39,600 nt of DNA from CAZUMH01 sp964621645 (GTDB taxonomy: Bacteria; Zhuqueibacterota; QNDG01; JAGLOF01). The stretch covers positions 1 to 39,600 of the forward strand of contig CAZUMH010000021.1 of assembly GCA_964621645.1 (NCBI GenBank). The letters are read 5' to 3'. The translations under genes were made by a program, and so were the position numbers. Under the pieces are notes generated by a model that saw only the letters and a program-made list of their open reading frames with translations, did no database searches and had not been told where the DNA came from. Shown in pieces: positions 8,523 through 16,975 of the stretch. Numbering within the stretch: position 1 is the first letter of the stretch; each line of letters begins with the position of its first letter.

Positions 8523-9917
8523 TTAGAGGGATGCTACTTCTATCTTTTTCTTCAGATGTTCAATGGCTTCTTTTAATTTTGTCTGCCGGTGTTTGTCCAA
8601 TCGCATTTGCTGAATGGTTTTCACCGCGTGGATCACGGTGGAGTGATCCCTCCCGCCGAAATGGAGTCCGATGCTTTTTAAAGAATAATTGGTAACTTCC
8701 TTGGCCAGGTACATGGCCATCTGGCGGGCGAAAGCGATCTCTTTTTTGCGGCTTTTTCCTCTGAGAAGGTCATCTGGAATGGAATAGTAGTCACATACGA
8801 CTCTCTGGATATCTTCGATGTTAATATTTTTCTTCTTGTTGCTGACGATATCCTTGAGAACCATCTTGGACAGTTCGAGATCAATATCTGTGCCCTTGAG
8901 AGAAGAGAAGGCCATTAATTTTATCAGAGCACCCTCAAGCTCACGAATATTTGAAGTAATATTCGTAGCAATATACTCAATGATTTCCAGAGGAAGATAG
9001 AGACTGTCATACTCGGCTTTCTGCTGAAGAATTGCGATGCGGGTTTCCAGATCCGGAGGCTGGATATCCGCCACCAGGCCCCACTGGAACCGGGAGAGAA
9101 GCCGCTCTTCCAGGTTTTTCAGATCTTTTGGGGGCCGGTCGGAAGAGAGGACGATCTGTTTTCCCTTTTGATGCAGGGCATTGAATGTATGGAAGAATTC
9201 TTCCTGTGTCCTCTCCTTGTTCATGAAGAATTGGATGTCATCGACTAGGAGTAAATCAACGTTGCGATAGTTATTACTGAATTCGGTCGTTCTGTTATTC
9301 TGAATGGAATTGATGAACTCAATAGTGAATTTCTCACTGGAGACATATCGGATTCTCTTGGCTGTGTTGTTCGACAGACAATAATTTCCAATTGCCTGGG
9401 TGAGATGGGTTTTGCCCAGACCGACGCCTCCATAGATAACGAGAGGATTGAAAGAGGTGAGGCCTGGTTTTTCGGCGACCGCCAGAGCGGCAGCTTTGGC
9501 AAATTGATTCCCGTTTCCCTCAACGAAGGTTTGGAAAATATAGCGCGAATTAAGATAAGTCTGGTCGCCCATGAATCGGCCCGAATGGGGCATGGGAGGA
9601 GGAGGAGAGAAAGATTTTTTTTCCTGGTCTGGCTTTTGGATTACATAGTTCAGAGAGAGTCCGTCACCGGCTGTCTGGGCCAGAGCATTTCTGATAGTGT
9701 CGGGATAGTGCTGTTCTATCCATTCGTAGAAAAACTGGCTGGGAACCTGCAGGGTGAGGGCTTCTGATTCCAGGGTGAGGGGTTTCAGGGGTTTAAACCA
9801 GGTCTGGAAGCTTTGGGGGTTGATGTTTTCCTGAATGATTTTCAGGCAGTGTTTCCACAGGCCGTCGGCATCCAAGTTATCAACAAATTGGTTAGAGTTA
9901 TCAACAGCATTGACCAC
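8523..9917 (-). CDS. dnaA: Chromosomal replication initiator protein DnaA
   Basis: A 464-residue AAA+ ATPase that binds DnaA boxes and opens oriC. Domain I (about 1-90) shows 'QSFQTWFKPLKPL'. A short proline-rich linker follows. Domain III has Walker A GGVGLGKTH at 163-171 and Walker B 'LLLVDDIQF' at 222-230. Domain IV near the end has the DNA-binding signature 'GGRDHSTVIHA'. The start is GTG at 9917 with GGAG about 7 nt upstream; the nearby ATG is out of frame. Its first codons carry two TTATCAACA boxes (9877-9885 and 9898-9906), and a sigma-70 type promoter lies at 10098-10126, giving a leader of about 175 nt. Confidence 0.98.
   Translation of the reverse strand: MVNAVDNSNQFVDNLDADGLWKHCLKIIQENINPQSFQTWFKPLKPLTLESEALTLQVPSQFFYEWIEQHYPDTIRNALAQTAGDGLSLNYVIQKPDQEKKSFSPPPPMPHSGRFMGDQTYLNSRYIFQTFVEGNGNQFAKAAALAVAEKPGLTSFNPLVIYGGVGLGKTHLTQAIGNYCLSNNTAKRIRYVSSEKFTIEFINSIQNNRTTEFSNNYRNVDLLLVDDIQFFMNKERTQEEFFHTFNALHQKGKQIVLSSDRPPKDLKNLEERLLSRFQWGLVADIQPPDLETRIAILQQKAEYDSLYLPLEIIEYIATNITSNIRELEGALIKLMAFSSLKGTDIDLELSKMVLKDIVSNKKKNINIEDIQRVVCDYYSIPDDLLRGKSRKKEIAFARQMAMYLAKEVTNYSLKSIGLHFGGRDHSTVIHAVKTIQQMRLDKHRQTKLKEAIEHLKKKIEVASL
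9877..9906 (+). promoter_or_regulatory. Paired DnaA boxes within the first dnaA codons
   Basis: TTATCAACA occurs exactly at 9877-9885 and again at 9898-9906 in the same orientation, 21 bp apart start to start, or two helical turns. A weaker GTTTCCACA is at 9851-9859. They may form part of the origin or act as a block for autoregulation of dnaA. Coding constraint may explain part of the match. Confidence 0.5.
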
Positions 9918-10075
9918 GGAACGCTCCAGCTTTCGTTTTTCTCACGATTCTGTTTCCCCAAGGCACGCTAAGTAACAGAAAAACAGAACACTGCTTATAA
10001 AAATTATTAATTTCAAAACAAAGCTAATTTGACAAGTTACAATAAGAAAAGGAGTGGAGAAAAAGATCCGCCGGA

Positions 10076-10095
10076 TTTTCCACAACTTATTAACA
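10076..10095 (+). promoter_or_regulatory. DnaA boxes at the dnaA transcription start
   Basis: TTTTCCACA at 10076-10084 and TTATTAACA at 10087-10095 are each one base from a consensus or relaxed DnaA box. They begin 3 bp beyond the -10 element of the dnaA promoter, over the expected transcription start, so DnaA bound here should compete with RNA polymerase, as in known dnaA autoregulation. Confidence 0.6.
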
Positions 10096-10097
10096 CT

Positions 10098-10126
10098 ATT
10101 ATAATCAGGTTCGACGGCGAAAACAA
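10098..10126 (-). promoter_or_regulatory. dnaA promoter
   Basis: Read on the minus strand: -35 TTGTTT at 10126-10121, a 17-bp spacer, then a perfect -10 TATAAT at 10103-10098. It points at dnaA, with expected start of transcription near 10091. A 6-bp inverted repeat lies just upstream at 10132-10148, and DnaA boxes just downstream. Confidence 0.7.
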
Positions 10127-10131
10127 TATAT

Positions 10132-10148
10132 CATTCTAAGAGAGAATG
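10132..10148. repeat. Short inverted repeat upstream of the dnaA promoter
   Basis: CATTCT at 10132-10137 and AGAATG at 10143-10148 form a 6-bp dyad with a 5-nt centre, 5 bp upstream of the dnaA -35 box. It could be an operator for an unknown regulator; so short a dyad also arises by chance. The rest of 10149-10295 holds nothing I can identify. Confidence 0.3.
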
Positions 10149-10295
10149 TCAAGGGGAAAAGAGAAAAAATGCGGCAAAAAAAGGATAAAGTTTCAGACGT
10201 GGCGATTTTTCTTTGCCGGGCCCACCGGAAGGGCATTACATGAAAGGGATGCGCTGTGAAAAAGTAAGAGGGAGGAAGCCGAACCCCCCAATGTA

Positions 10296-10326
10296 AAAAG
10301 CAGGGACCGATCCGGTCCCTGCTTTT
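10296..10326 (-). terminator. Rho-independent terminator of ppdK
   Basis: A perfect 14-bp stem: AAAAGCAGGGACCG at 10296-10309 pairs with CGGTCCCTGCTTTT at 10313-10326, with a 3-nt loop. On the minus strand it is followed by more T (TTTTTACATT), so it ends ppdK transcripts 19 bp after the stop codon. The A/T arms could make it work in the other direction too, insulating ppdK from dnaA. Confidence 0.92.
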
Positions 10327-10345
10327 GTTGAAATAGTGCTGTCAT

Positions 10346-13066
10346 CTATTTTTCCAATGCCGCCTGGGCCGCGGCCAGACGTGCGATTGGAACCCGGAAG
10401 GGAGAACAGCTTACATAATCCATTCCGACCTGGTGGCAAAACTTGACGGAACTTGGCTCGCCGCCGTGTTCCCCACAGATGCCCACTTTCAGCTTGGGAT
10501 TCTTCGAGCGGCCCTTTCGGGTTCCCATCTCCACCAGCTGTCCGACACCGACTTGATCAAGCACCTGGAAGGGATCGTTTTCAAGGATGCCCAGATCTTT
10601 GTAGATACCGAGGAAAGAGCCGGCGTCATCCCGGGAATAGCCGAATGTCATCTGGGTGAGATCGTTGGTTCCGAAGGAGAAAAATTCGGCAACCTCGGCG
10701 ATCTCGTCCGCAGTGAGAGCGGCTCGGGGGATTTCGATCATGGTACCCACCAGAAAGGGGATTGATGTCTTGCGTTCCTCAAAGACCTTAGCAGCGGTTT
10801 CTCTGATGATCTTTTCCTGCAGTACCAGCTCTTCCTTCTTACCGATAAGAGGAACCATTATTTCAGGCTGGGCGTCCACTCCTTCGGCTTGAACATTAAG
10901 AGCGGCCTCGATAATTGCCCGGGTCTGCATTTCGGTTATTTCAGGGTAGGTATTGCCCAGACGGCAGCCCCGGTGTCCTAGCATGGGATTGAACTCCGAG
11001 AGGCTCTCTACCTTCTGCTTGACTTCAGAGAGAGAGATCCCCATTTCCTTGGCCATCTCCTGCTGATTCTTTTCTTCATGGGGCACAAACTCATGCAGGG
11101 GTGGATCCAGCAAACGGATGGTGACGGGGAGTCCGTCCATAGCCCGGTAAAGGCCCTCAAAGTCCTCCCGCTGCATGGGGAGGAGCTTCTTCAGGGCCTT
11201 GCGGCGACCCGCTTCATCATCGGCCAGAATCATCTCCCGGACCGCTTTAATACGGTCGCCTTCGAAGAACATATGTTCGGTCCGGCAGAGTCCGATCCCT
11301 CTGGCGCCGAACTCCCGGGCGCGTTTGGAATCCTCTGGAGTATCGGCGTTGGTGCGCACGTACATTCTGGTGTATTTATCACAGAGCTTCATCAGCTTCC
11401 CAAAATCGCCGCTCATTTCCGGTTCACGGGTGGCCACTTTTCCCTCGATCACTTCCCCGGTGTTTCCATTAAGAGATATCCAGTCACCCTCTTTGAAGCT
11501 GGCCCCTTCCATGGACATGGTTCTTTTCTTATAGTCGATCTTGATGGTTCCGGCACCGGAGATGCAGCATTTTCCCATGCCGCGGGCCACTACTGCCGCG
11601 TGGGAGGTCATTCCGCCGCGCGCCGTCAGGATGCCGCGGGCGGCGTTCATACCGGAAACATCTTCAGGAGAGGTCTCAATCCGAACGAGAATTACCGCCT
11701 CTCCCCGGGCGCTCCACTCTTCGGCCTCATCGGCGAAAAAGACGATTTTGCCGCTGGCGGCACCGGGTGAAGCGGGCAGTCCCTTGGCCAGAACAGTGGC
11801 TTTGGCCAGCGCTTCCGGGTCGAAGACCGGATGGAGCAGTTCGTCCAGCTTGTTGGGCTCAACCCGGAGTAAAGTGGTTTTTTCGTCTATGATTCCTTCA
11901 GAGAGCATATCCATGGCGATTCTCAGCATGGCCACGCCGGTCCTTTTACCGGTACGCGTCTGCAACAGCCAAAGGCGGCCGTCCTGGATGGTGAACTCAA
12001 GGTCCTGCATATCCGCGTAGTGTTTTTCCAGTTTCTCTTCGATTTGGCGAAGCTCCTTGTAGGCCGCGGGCATCATTTCTTCCAGAGAGGGATATTTTGC
12101 TTTCCTCTCTTGTTCAGAAATATTGTTGAGCTGAACCCAGCGGCGCGATCCCTCCAGGGTAATCTGCTGGGGAGTGCGGACCCCTGCGACGACATCTTCT
12201 CCCTGGGCATTGATCAGGTACTCACCATTGAAGAGGTTTTCTCCGGTCGCAGCGTCCCGGGTAAACGCCACTCCGGTAGCCGAGCTCTCTCCCATGTTGC
12301 CGTACACCATGGCCTGCACATTGACCGCTGTTCCGATATCATGGGGAATATTGTTGAGCTCGCGATAGCGGTGGGCCCGTTCATTGTCCCAGCTTCCGAA
12401 GACAGCGGCAATGGCATCCCAGAGTTGTTCCCAGGGGTCGGTGGGGAAATCTCTTCCAGTGTGATCCCGAACGATCTTCTTGTAGGTTTTTACCAGGGTT
12501 TTCAAATCATCGGCGTCCAGTTCTGTGTCCTGCATAACGCCCTTGGTATCTTTGGCCGCCTGTATAGCCGCTTCAAAGGGATCGATATCTTCCTTGCCTT
12601 CCGCCTCGATGCCCATGACCACATCACCGAACATCTGGATGAAGCGGCGGTAAGAATCCCAGGCAAAGCGCTCATTCCCGGACTTTTGGGCCAGACCCTG
12701 AACCGTTTGGTCGTTCAGGCCCAGATTGAGAACTGTATCCATCATTCCGGGCATGGAGACGGCGGCACCTGATCGCACTGAGACCAGAAGTGGATCGGCT
12801 GGGTCGTTGAATTTCTTGTTCATGATTTTTTCGATGTGTTTGATGCCGGTTTCCACTTCTTTTTTAATGGAGGTGAAGGTTTTTTCTTTCCCCTCTTTTC
12901 CGTATGCAATACACATCTCCGTTGTCACGGTAAAGCCGGCCGGAACAGGCACGCCGATCTGATTCATCTCGGCCAGGTTGGCGCCCTTGCCTCCCAGAAG
13001 AGCTTTCATGGAGGTGTTCCCTTCTGCCTTCCCTCCTCCAAAAGTATACACGTTTTTCTTGGACAT
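10346..13066 (-). CDS. ppdK: Pyruvate, phosphate dikinase
   Basis: A 906-residue enzyme interconverting pyruvate + ATP + Pi and PEP + AMP + PPi, used for glycolysis or gluconeogenesis at the PEP node. The order is an N-terminal ATP-grasp region ('LGGKGANLAEM', 'SVRSGAAVSMPGMMDTVLNL'), the swivelling phosphohistidine domain with His489 in GGMTSHAAVVARGMGK, and the C-terminal PEP/pyruvate TIM barrel with Cys887 in SCSPFRVPIARLA. Thr487, two residues before the histidine, is where plant and bacterial PDRP regulators phosphorylate related enzymes. Length is normal and the frame intact. The ATG has a strong GGAGG site. It is a single-gene unit with promoter 13160-13188 and terminator 10296-10326. 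Confidence 0.97.
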   Translation of the reverse strand: MSKKNVYTFGGGKAEGNTSMKALLGGKGANLAEMNQIGVPVPAGFTVTTEMCIAYGKEGKEKTFTSIKKEVETGIKHIEKIMNKKFNDPADPLLVSVRSGAAVSMPGMMDTVLNLGLNDQTVQGLAQKSGNERFAWDSYRRFIQMFGDVVMGIEAEGKEDIDPFEAAIQAAKDTKGVMQDTELDADDLKTLVKTYKKIVRDHTGRDFPTDPWEQLWDAIAAVFGSWDNERAHRYRELNNIPHDIGTAVNVQAMVYGNMGESSATGVAFTRDAATGENLFNGEYLINAQGEDVVAGVRTPQQITLEGSRRWVQLNNISEQERKAKYPSLEEMMPAAYKELRQIEEKLEKHYADMQDLEFTIQDGRLWLLQTRTGKRTGVAMLRIAMDMLSEGIIDEKTTLLRVEPNKLDELLHPVFDPEALAKATVLAKGLPASPGAASGKIVFFADEAEEWSARGEAVILVRIETSPEDVSGMNAARGILTARGGMTSHAAVVARGMGKCCISGAGTIKIDYKKRTMSMEGASFKEGDWISLNGNTGEVIEGKVATREPEMSGDFGKLMKLCDKYTRMYVRTNADTPEDSKRAREFGARGIGLCRTEHMFFEGDRIKAVREMILADDEAGRRKALKKLLPMQREDFEGLYRAMDGLPVTIRLLDPPLHEFVPHEEKNQQEMAKEMGISLSEVKQKVESLSEFNPMLGHRGCRLGNTYPEITEMQTRAIIEAALNVQAEGVDAQPEIMVPLIGKKEELVLQEKIIRETAAKVFEERKTSIPFLVGTMIEIPRAALTADEIAEVAEFFSFGTNDLTQMTFGYSRDDAGSFLGIYKDLGILENDPFQVLDQVGVGQLVEMGTRKGRSKNPKLKVGICGEHGGEPSSVKFCHQVGMDYVSCSPFRVPIARLAAAQAALEK

Positions 13067-13159
13067 TCTCTTCCTCCAGTCTATGAATTTATTGGTATAG
13101 TCATATTATGCCACCCTTTTCCAACCTGCCGCAAGAAGGCGGGAGACGGTAAGTCGAGT

Positions 13160-13188
13160 AATATATAAAAATAAATATTGAAAGTCAA
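13160..13188 (-). promoter_or_regulatory. ppdK promoter
   Basis: On the minus strand: -35 TTGACT (13188-13183), 17-bp spacer, -10 TATATT (13165-13160). Expected transcription starts about 85 nt before the ppdK ATG. The -35 box overlaps the T-run of the terminator from the preceding operon, so the two units abut with no spare DNA. Confidence 0.72.
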
Positions 13189-13248
13189 AAAAAACTCCCC
13201 CGGCGGGACAGATGAAAAAGGAATGAGTATCCGTTTCCACCGGGGGAG
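13187..13248 (-). terminator. Terminator of the nine-gene operon
   Basis: CTCCCCCGGCGG at 13195-13206 pairs with CCACCGGGGGAG at 13237-13248: a 12-bp stem with one wobble pair and a loop of about 30 nt. On the minus strand it is followed by an uninterrupted run of eight T (13194-13187). It lies 7 bp after the S41 protease stop. The loop is longer than typical, but the GC-rich stem and U-run are strong. Confidence 0.82.
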
Positions 13249-13255
13249 CTTTCCG

Positions 13256-14926
13256 CTATCGAATTTCTTTTTCAGGGTGAAGGATGGAGCGATAGCGCTC
13301 CTTGTCCTGAAGGATGTTTTTAGCCGCCAGGAAGACGAGATCGGTTTTCATTCCGATCTTCACGGCCGAGGCCACTCCGAAGAATTTGGTGGTCAGTTCA
13401 AACTGAAGCAGCTGACTGATATCCTCCCGGCTCAGTTCAAAGAGCTTGTCTTCGTTTGTTTGAAATGAGGCGAGCAGGGCATTGATATTCTGCAGAAGCT
13501 TGGGGTCGTATCCTTTCGATTGACCGTCTTCCTGGAGTTTCTTTAACCCGGATTCTACCGGATATTCGTAATGGTATCCCCGGTTTTTGAGGTAGGTGCG
13601 GAAATCCCCAATGATGTCGTCCGTGATGGAGAAATCTTTTTCAAGAGCGGTGTGAGTGTTGGCGTAGGACACGGCAAAATTGAAAAAGTGGGATTTTCGC
13701 CGCAGATCCACAGCCAGGTCGGTGAGGAGGGGAAGGGTTACCAGTACATCCGGGGCGATGCCTCCTCCTCCATGGACCAATCGTCCGGCATCGGTGTGGA
13801 AAGCCTTTGTTTCAGCCTGCTTGGAAGAATCCGTCCAAGTGGAATAATTCATACGCTGGATGCATCTGCCGCTGGGAGTATAATACTTGGCGGTGGTCAT
13901 CTTTAACACCGCGTCGTTGGATACGGGAAAGAGCGACTGCACCAACCCCTTGCCGAAGGTGGTATCACCCACGACGATACCGCGGTCGTGATCCTGAATA
14001 GCTCCGGCGACAATCTCGGAGGCCGAGGCGCTGAAACCATTTACCAGCACCACCAGGGGGCCTTCTCCGTAAACAGGGGGACGACTGGCGAGCTCCGAAC
14101 GATTGGAGCGGTGATCCCTACCCTTGGTGGAAACAACCAGATCTCCCTTGGGAAGGAAGAGATCCGAAATACGCACCGCTGATTCCAGAATACCGCCGGG
14201 GTTGGATCGCAGATCGAGAATTACGCCTTTTACTCCCTGAGCCTTGAATTCCCGTAAGGCTTTTTCCACTTCTTCATCGGCATTAGTGGAGAATCGGGTA
14301 AGGAGGATGTATCCAATGTCGCCGTCCAAGACACCGGCGAAACGGACGTCTTCAACCGTGATTTTTTCCCGAACCAGGCGGAAGGTGAGATACTTTGGTT
14401 CTCCCGCTCGTTTAATAGTCAGTTCAACTTCAGTCCCCACCGGACCGCGAATTTTGGATGCCGACTGGTCGAATCCTAATTCCTGACAGGACTCGCTGCC
14501 GATTTTGATAATCTGGTCACCTTCCCGGATTCCGGCCCGGGCAGCGGGAGTTCCTACAAAGGGTGGGTCTCCCACGGTGATGGTGCTGCCCCGTAACTGG
14601 AGCAGCAGGCCGACTCCTCCATAATTTCCCTCCGTGAGAATCTCGAGCTGACTGCGGTTTTCCTTTTCAATATAGTTGGTATAGGGATCAAGAGAGGAGA
14701 GCATGCCCGTAATGCCGGACTGGAAGAATTTATCGGAATCAACGTTATCAACATAGGAAAAGAGCACGGCCTCGTATATAGTTCTCATTAGAGTAATGTT
14801 TTTACTGATACTTTTGTAAATGTCGTCGCCTGTCTGGGCATTTGTCCACAGAAAGAGACTTAAAAGAAATACCGGGATGATGATGAGAGACAGTAACAGG
14901 CGATTGTTTCTAAAACGTAAATTCAT
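13256..14926 (-). CDS. S41 family carboxy-terminal processing protease
   Basis: A 556-residue CtpA/Prc-type serine protease, probably anchored at the periplasmic face by its N-terminal hydrophobic segment (about 9-28). A PDZ domain spans roughly 95-180 ('GNYGGVGLLLQ', 'PAARAGIREGDQIIKI'). The catalytic core has 'ILDLRSNPGGIL' at 236-247, the nucleophile region NGFSASASEIVAGA at 296-309 and the catalytic lysine Lys326 in TTFGKG, the Ser-Lys dyad of this family. A tail of about 170 residues after the protease core is helical and longer than in minimal CtpA. ATG with AGGAG 8 nt upstream. It is the last gene of the operon, 14 bp after tmk. The substrate is unknown. Confidence 0.93.
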   Translation of the reverse strand: MNLRFRNNRLLLSLIIIPVFLLSLFLWTNAQTGDDIYKSISKNITLMRTIYEAVLFSYVDNVDSDKFFQSGITGMLSSLDPYTNYIEKENRSQLEILTEGNYGGVGLLLQLRGSTITVGDPPFVGTPAARAGIREGDQIIKIGSESCQELGFDQSASKIRGPVGTEVELTIKRAGEPKYLTFRLVREKITVEDVRFAGVLDGDIGYILLTRFSTNADEEVEKALREFKAQGVKGVILDLRSNPGGILESAVRISDLFLPKGDLVVSTKGRDHRSNRSELASRPPVYGEGPLVVLVNGFSASASEIVAGAIQDHDRGIVVGDTTFGKGLVQSLFPVSNDAVLKMTTAKYYTPSGRCIQRMNYSTWTDSSKQAETKAFHTDAGRLVHGGGGIAPDVLVTLPLLTDLAVDLRRKSHFFNFAVSYANTHTALEKDFSITDDIIGDFRTYLKNRGYHYEYPVESGLKKLQEDGQSKGYDPKLLQNINALLASFQTNEDKLFELSREDISQLLQFELTTKFFGVASAVKIGMKTDLVFLAAKNILQDKERYRSILHPEKEIR

Positions 14927-14940
14927 GGCAATGCTCCTTT

Positions 14941-15582
14941 TTACCTGCCGATGTACGTTATGGCATCTTGATAAATGATTCGGCTGATGTCCTCTATGGT
15001 CCCGGAGGCGTCCAGCACAATGATCCTTTCAGGTTCTTCGTCAGCAAGGTGTAAATATCCTTTTCTGACACGCTCGAAAAAGGCCTCTTGTTCCTTTTCC
15101 ATTCTATCTGCTTTTACGGTAAGACGGCCGAGACGGTTACGGGATTCTTCCCAGGAGACATCCAGGAGATAGGTACGGTCCGGAGTGCTGTTTCCCACCG
15201 CCGCTTCATTCAGGGCCCGGATGAGAGAAAGCGGCAGTCCGCGACCGAATCCCTGGTAGGCCAGAGTGGAATCGGTGTAACGGTCGCAGATGATAATATT
15301 TTTACGATCCAGGGAAGGTTCTATTGTTTCCGCTGCCAGCTGGGCCCGGGAAGCTTCGTAGAGCAGAAGTTCGGTCAGCGGTTTCATAGAGCGGTTTTCA
15401 GGATCAAGCAAAAGGGAACGGATCTCCTCCGAAAGGTGGGTGCCACCCGGTTCTCGGAAAAGAAAAGCGTTTTTCCCGTCTTCTTTGAGGCGCTGGGCCA
15501 GTTTCTCGGCCTGAACACTTTTTCCGCAGCCGTCGATGCCTTCGAAGGTGAAGAGAAGCCCTTTCGATGAGTCTTTCTTCAT
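14941..15582 (-). CDS. tmk: Thymidylate kinase
   Basis: A 213-residue dTMP kinase making dTDP for DNA synthesis. The P-loop GIDGCGKS is at 15-22. 'REPGGTHLSEEIRSLLL' and 'DRYTDSTLAYQGFGRGL' are the conserved dTMP-binding and DR(Y/H) blocks. The lid region contains 'LTVKADRMEKEQEAFFERVRKGY'. Length is typical. It sits 19 bp after the MATE gene and 14 bp before the protease. I see no clear ribosome-binding site, so translation may be coupled. Confidence 0.95.
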   Translation of the reverse strand: MKKDSSKGLLFTFEGIDGCGKSVQAEKLAQRLKEDGKNAFLFREPGGTHLSEEIRSLLLDPENRSMKPLTELLLYEASRAQLAAETIEPSLDRKNIIICDRYTDSTLAYQGFGRGLPLSLIRALNEAAVGNSTPDRTYLLDVSWEESRNRLGRLTVKADRMEKEQEAFFERVRKGYLHLADEEPERIIVLDASGTIEDISRIIYQDAITYIGR

Positions 15583-15601
15583 AGTTGTGAACCGTATGCC
15601 G

Positions 15602-16975
15602 TTATACCTTGATTAGCTTCCACTTGCCCCCGCGGAAGCGGGAATTGTTGATGATACTCTTTATGGTTTCATCGCAGAATTGCACAAACCAAATTCCGGT
15701 AATACCGAAATGAAAGACGAAAGCACCCACCCAGTTTACTCCGACCTCCAGAAGCGAAACGGTAATGATGTTGATCCACATGAGCCATTTGATGTCCCCC
15801 GCTCCCCGCAAGCTTCCGGAAATAACCGTATTAAGGGCTTTGGGGACCTGGACCATGGTGAAGACGATAAACAGGGAGAGAAAGCTGAAATTGGAAATAA
15901 CATCCACTCCTTCTCTGAAGAAGAGGCTGATTATCGGCCGTCTGCAGAGGACCAGGAGCACCAGGATAAAACAGCCGAACACCAGGACGATGCGATGGGT
16001 GGTTTTGCTGGTGTGCTCCGCCAGCAGATGATCATCCGCTCCCAGGTTCTTGCCCATATGGGTCATGGCCGCGATTCCGAAGCCAAGATAAAACATGGAG
16101 AGAACGCCCTGAATGCGCAGGAAAACCTGGTGTATGGCCAAGAGATGGATGCCCAGCAGAGCGACGTAGACGGTGACGATGAGTTGTCCAATGGACCAGA
16201 CCAGCTGTTCCAGGGTAGTGGGCAATCCCAACTGGAAAAGCTGTTTCACGCTGCTCCAGCGGAAGACGGTAACGTCCCGCAGAGAAAGAAAGAGGGTGGT
16301 TTTGTGGTGCCGGCTGTAGAGCAGTGTCATAATGAATCCCAGACAGTGGGAAAAGATAACAGCAATTGCCGCTCCTTGTACTTCAAGACGGGGCATACCG
16401 AAGAGACCGTAGATCAGCACCGGTGCCAGGAGCAGGTTGGCGGCGTTCATGGTGATGTTGATATTCATGGAAATGCGGGTGTCACCTGAACCGCGAATGA
16501 GACCGACGGCAACGAAGTTGGTGATGAGCACCGGGGAAAAGAGAGCGATCGTCTGCAAATATACGATGCCGGACTCGATCCCGGAGATTCCCTCTCCGGA
16601 AAACATTTTTACCAGTTCCCGTTCATGGATAATATTGAAGATTGCCGGAGAGGCGAAGTACCAGACCAGACCGATGGGAATAGATATGAGAAAGCCGGTC
16701 AGAACAGTCTGGCCGAAAATATGGTGTGCTTCTCTGTGGTTGCCGGAACCGAGGATACGGCTAATACGAATGATGGCGCCCATAACCAGAGTAAGCATTA
16801 GGGTCATGGTCACCAGGATGATTTGCAGGGCGAACCCGACACCTCCAAGGGCGGCTGCACCCAAGCGGCCGATATAGACAGCCTCCACCAGCCACATTAC
16901 CGGCTGGGAGGCAAGATCAACGGCGGCGGGCAAGGATGATTTAAGAATAGTTTTTATTGATGCGCTTTGGCTCAA
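15602..16975 (-). CDS. MATE family multidrug/lipid-type exporter
   Basis: A 457-residue integral membrane protein with about 12 hydrophobic segments. It is of the MATE branch of the MOP superfamily, shown by the two half-repeats with 'VGLIRGSGDTR' and 'ISGSLRGAGDIKW' at corresponding places. Family members export cationic compounds with Na+ or H+ antiport. The start is TTG at 16975, overlapping the TGA of the inositol-3-phosphate synthase (TTGA), which implies coupled translation. No ATG exists until Met27, inside the first membrane segment, so the TTG is preferred. The coupling to inositol-lipid genes raises the possibility of a related cargo, but this is a guess; the substrate is unknown. 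Confidence 0.9.
   Translation of the reverse strand: MSQSASIKTILKSSLPAAVDLASQPVMWLVEAVYIGRLGAAALGGVGFALQIILVTMTLMLTLVMGAIIRISRILGSGNHREAHHIFGQTVLTGFLISIPIGLVWYFASPAIFNIIHERELVKMFSGEGISGIESGIVYLQTIALFSPVLITNFVAVGLIRGSGDTRISMNINITMNAANLLLAPVLIYGLFGMPRLEVQGAAIAVIFSHCLGFIMTLLYSRHHKTTLFLSLRDVTVFRWSSVKQLFQLGLPTTLEQLVWSIGQLIVTVYVALLGIHLLAIHQVFLRIQGVLSMFYLGFGIAAMTHMGKNLGADDHLLAEHTSKTTHRIVLVFGCFILVLLVLCRRPIISLFFREGVDVISNFSFLSLFIVFTMVQVPKALNTVISGSLRGAGDIKWLMWINIITVSLLEVGVNWVGAFVFHFGITGIWFVQFCDETIKSIINNSRFRGGKWKLIKV

Noticed and set aside
10029..10034. Perfect TTGACA on the plus strand upstream of dnaA
   Set aside because: No -10 at 16-18 bp and no gene to serve; the dnaA promoter is on the other strand.
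10169..10243. 24-codon frame between dnaA and ppdK
   Set aside because: No promoter, no good ribosome-binding site and no recognisable sequence.
11078..12772. Several long plus-strand frames (230-250 codons)
   Set aside because: All lie opposite ppdK; long shadows are expected in a GC-balanced conserved gene.
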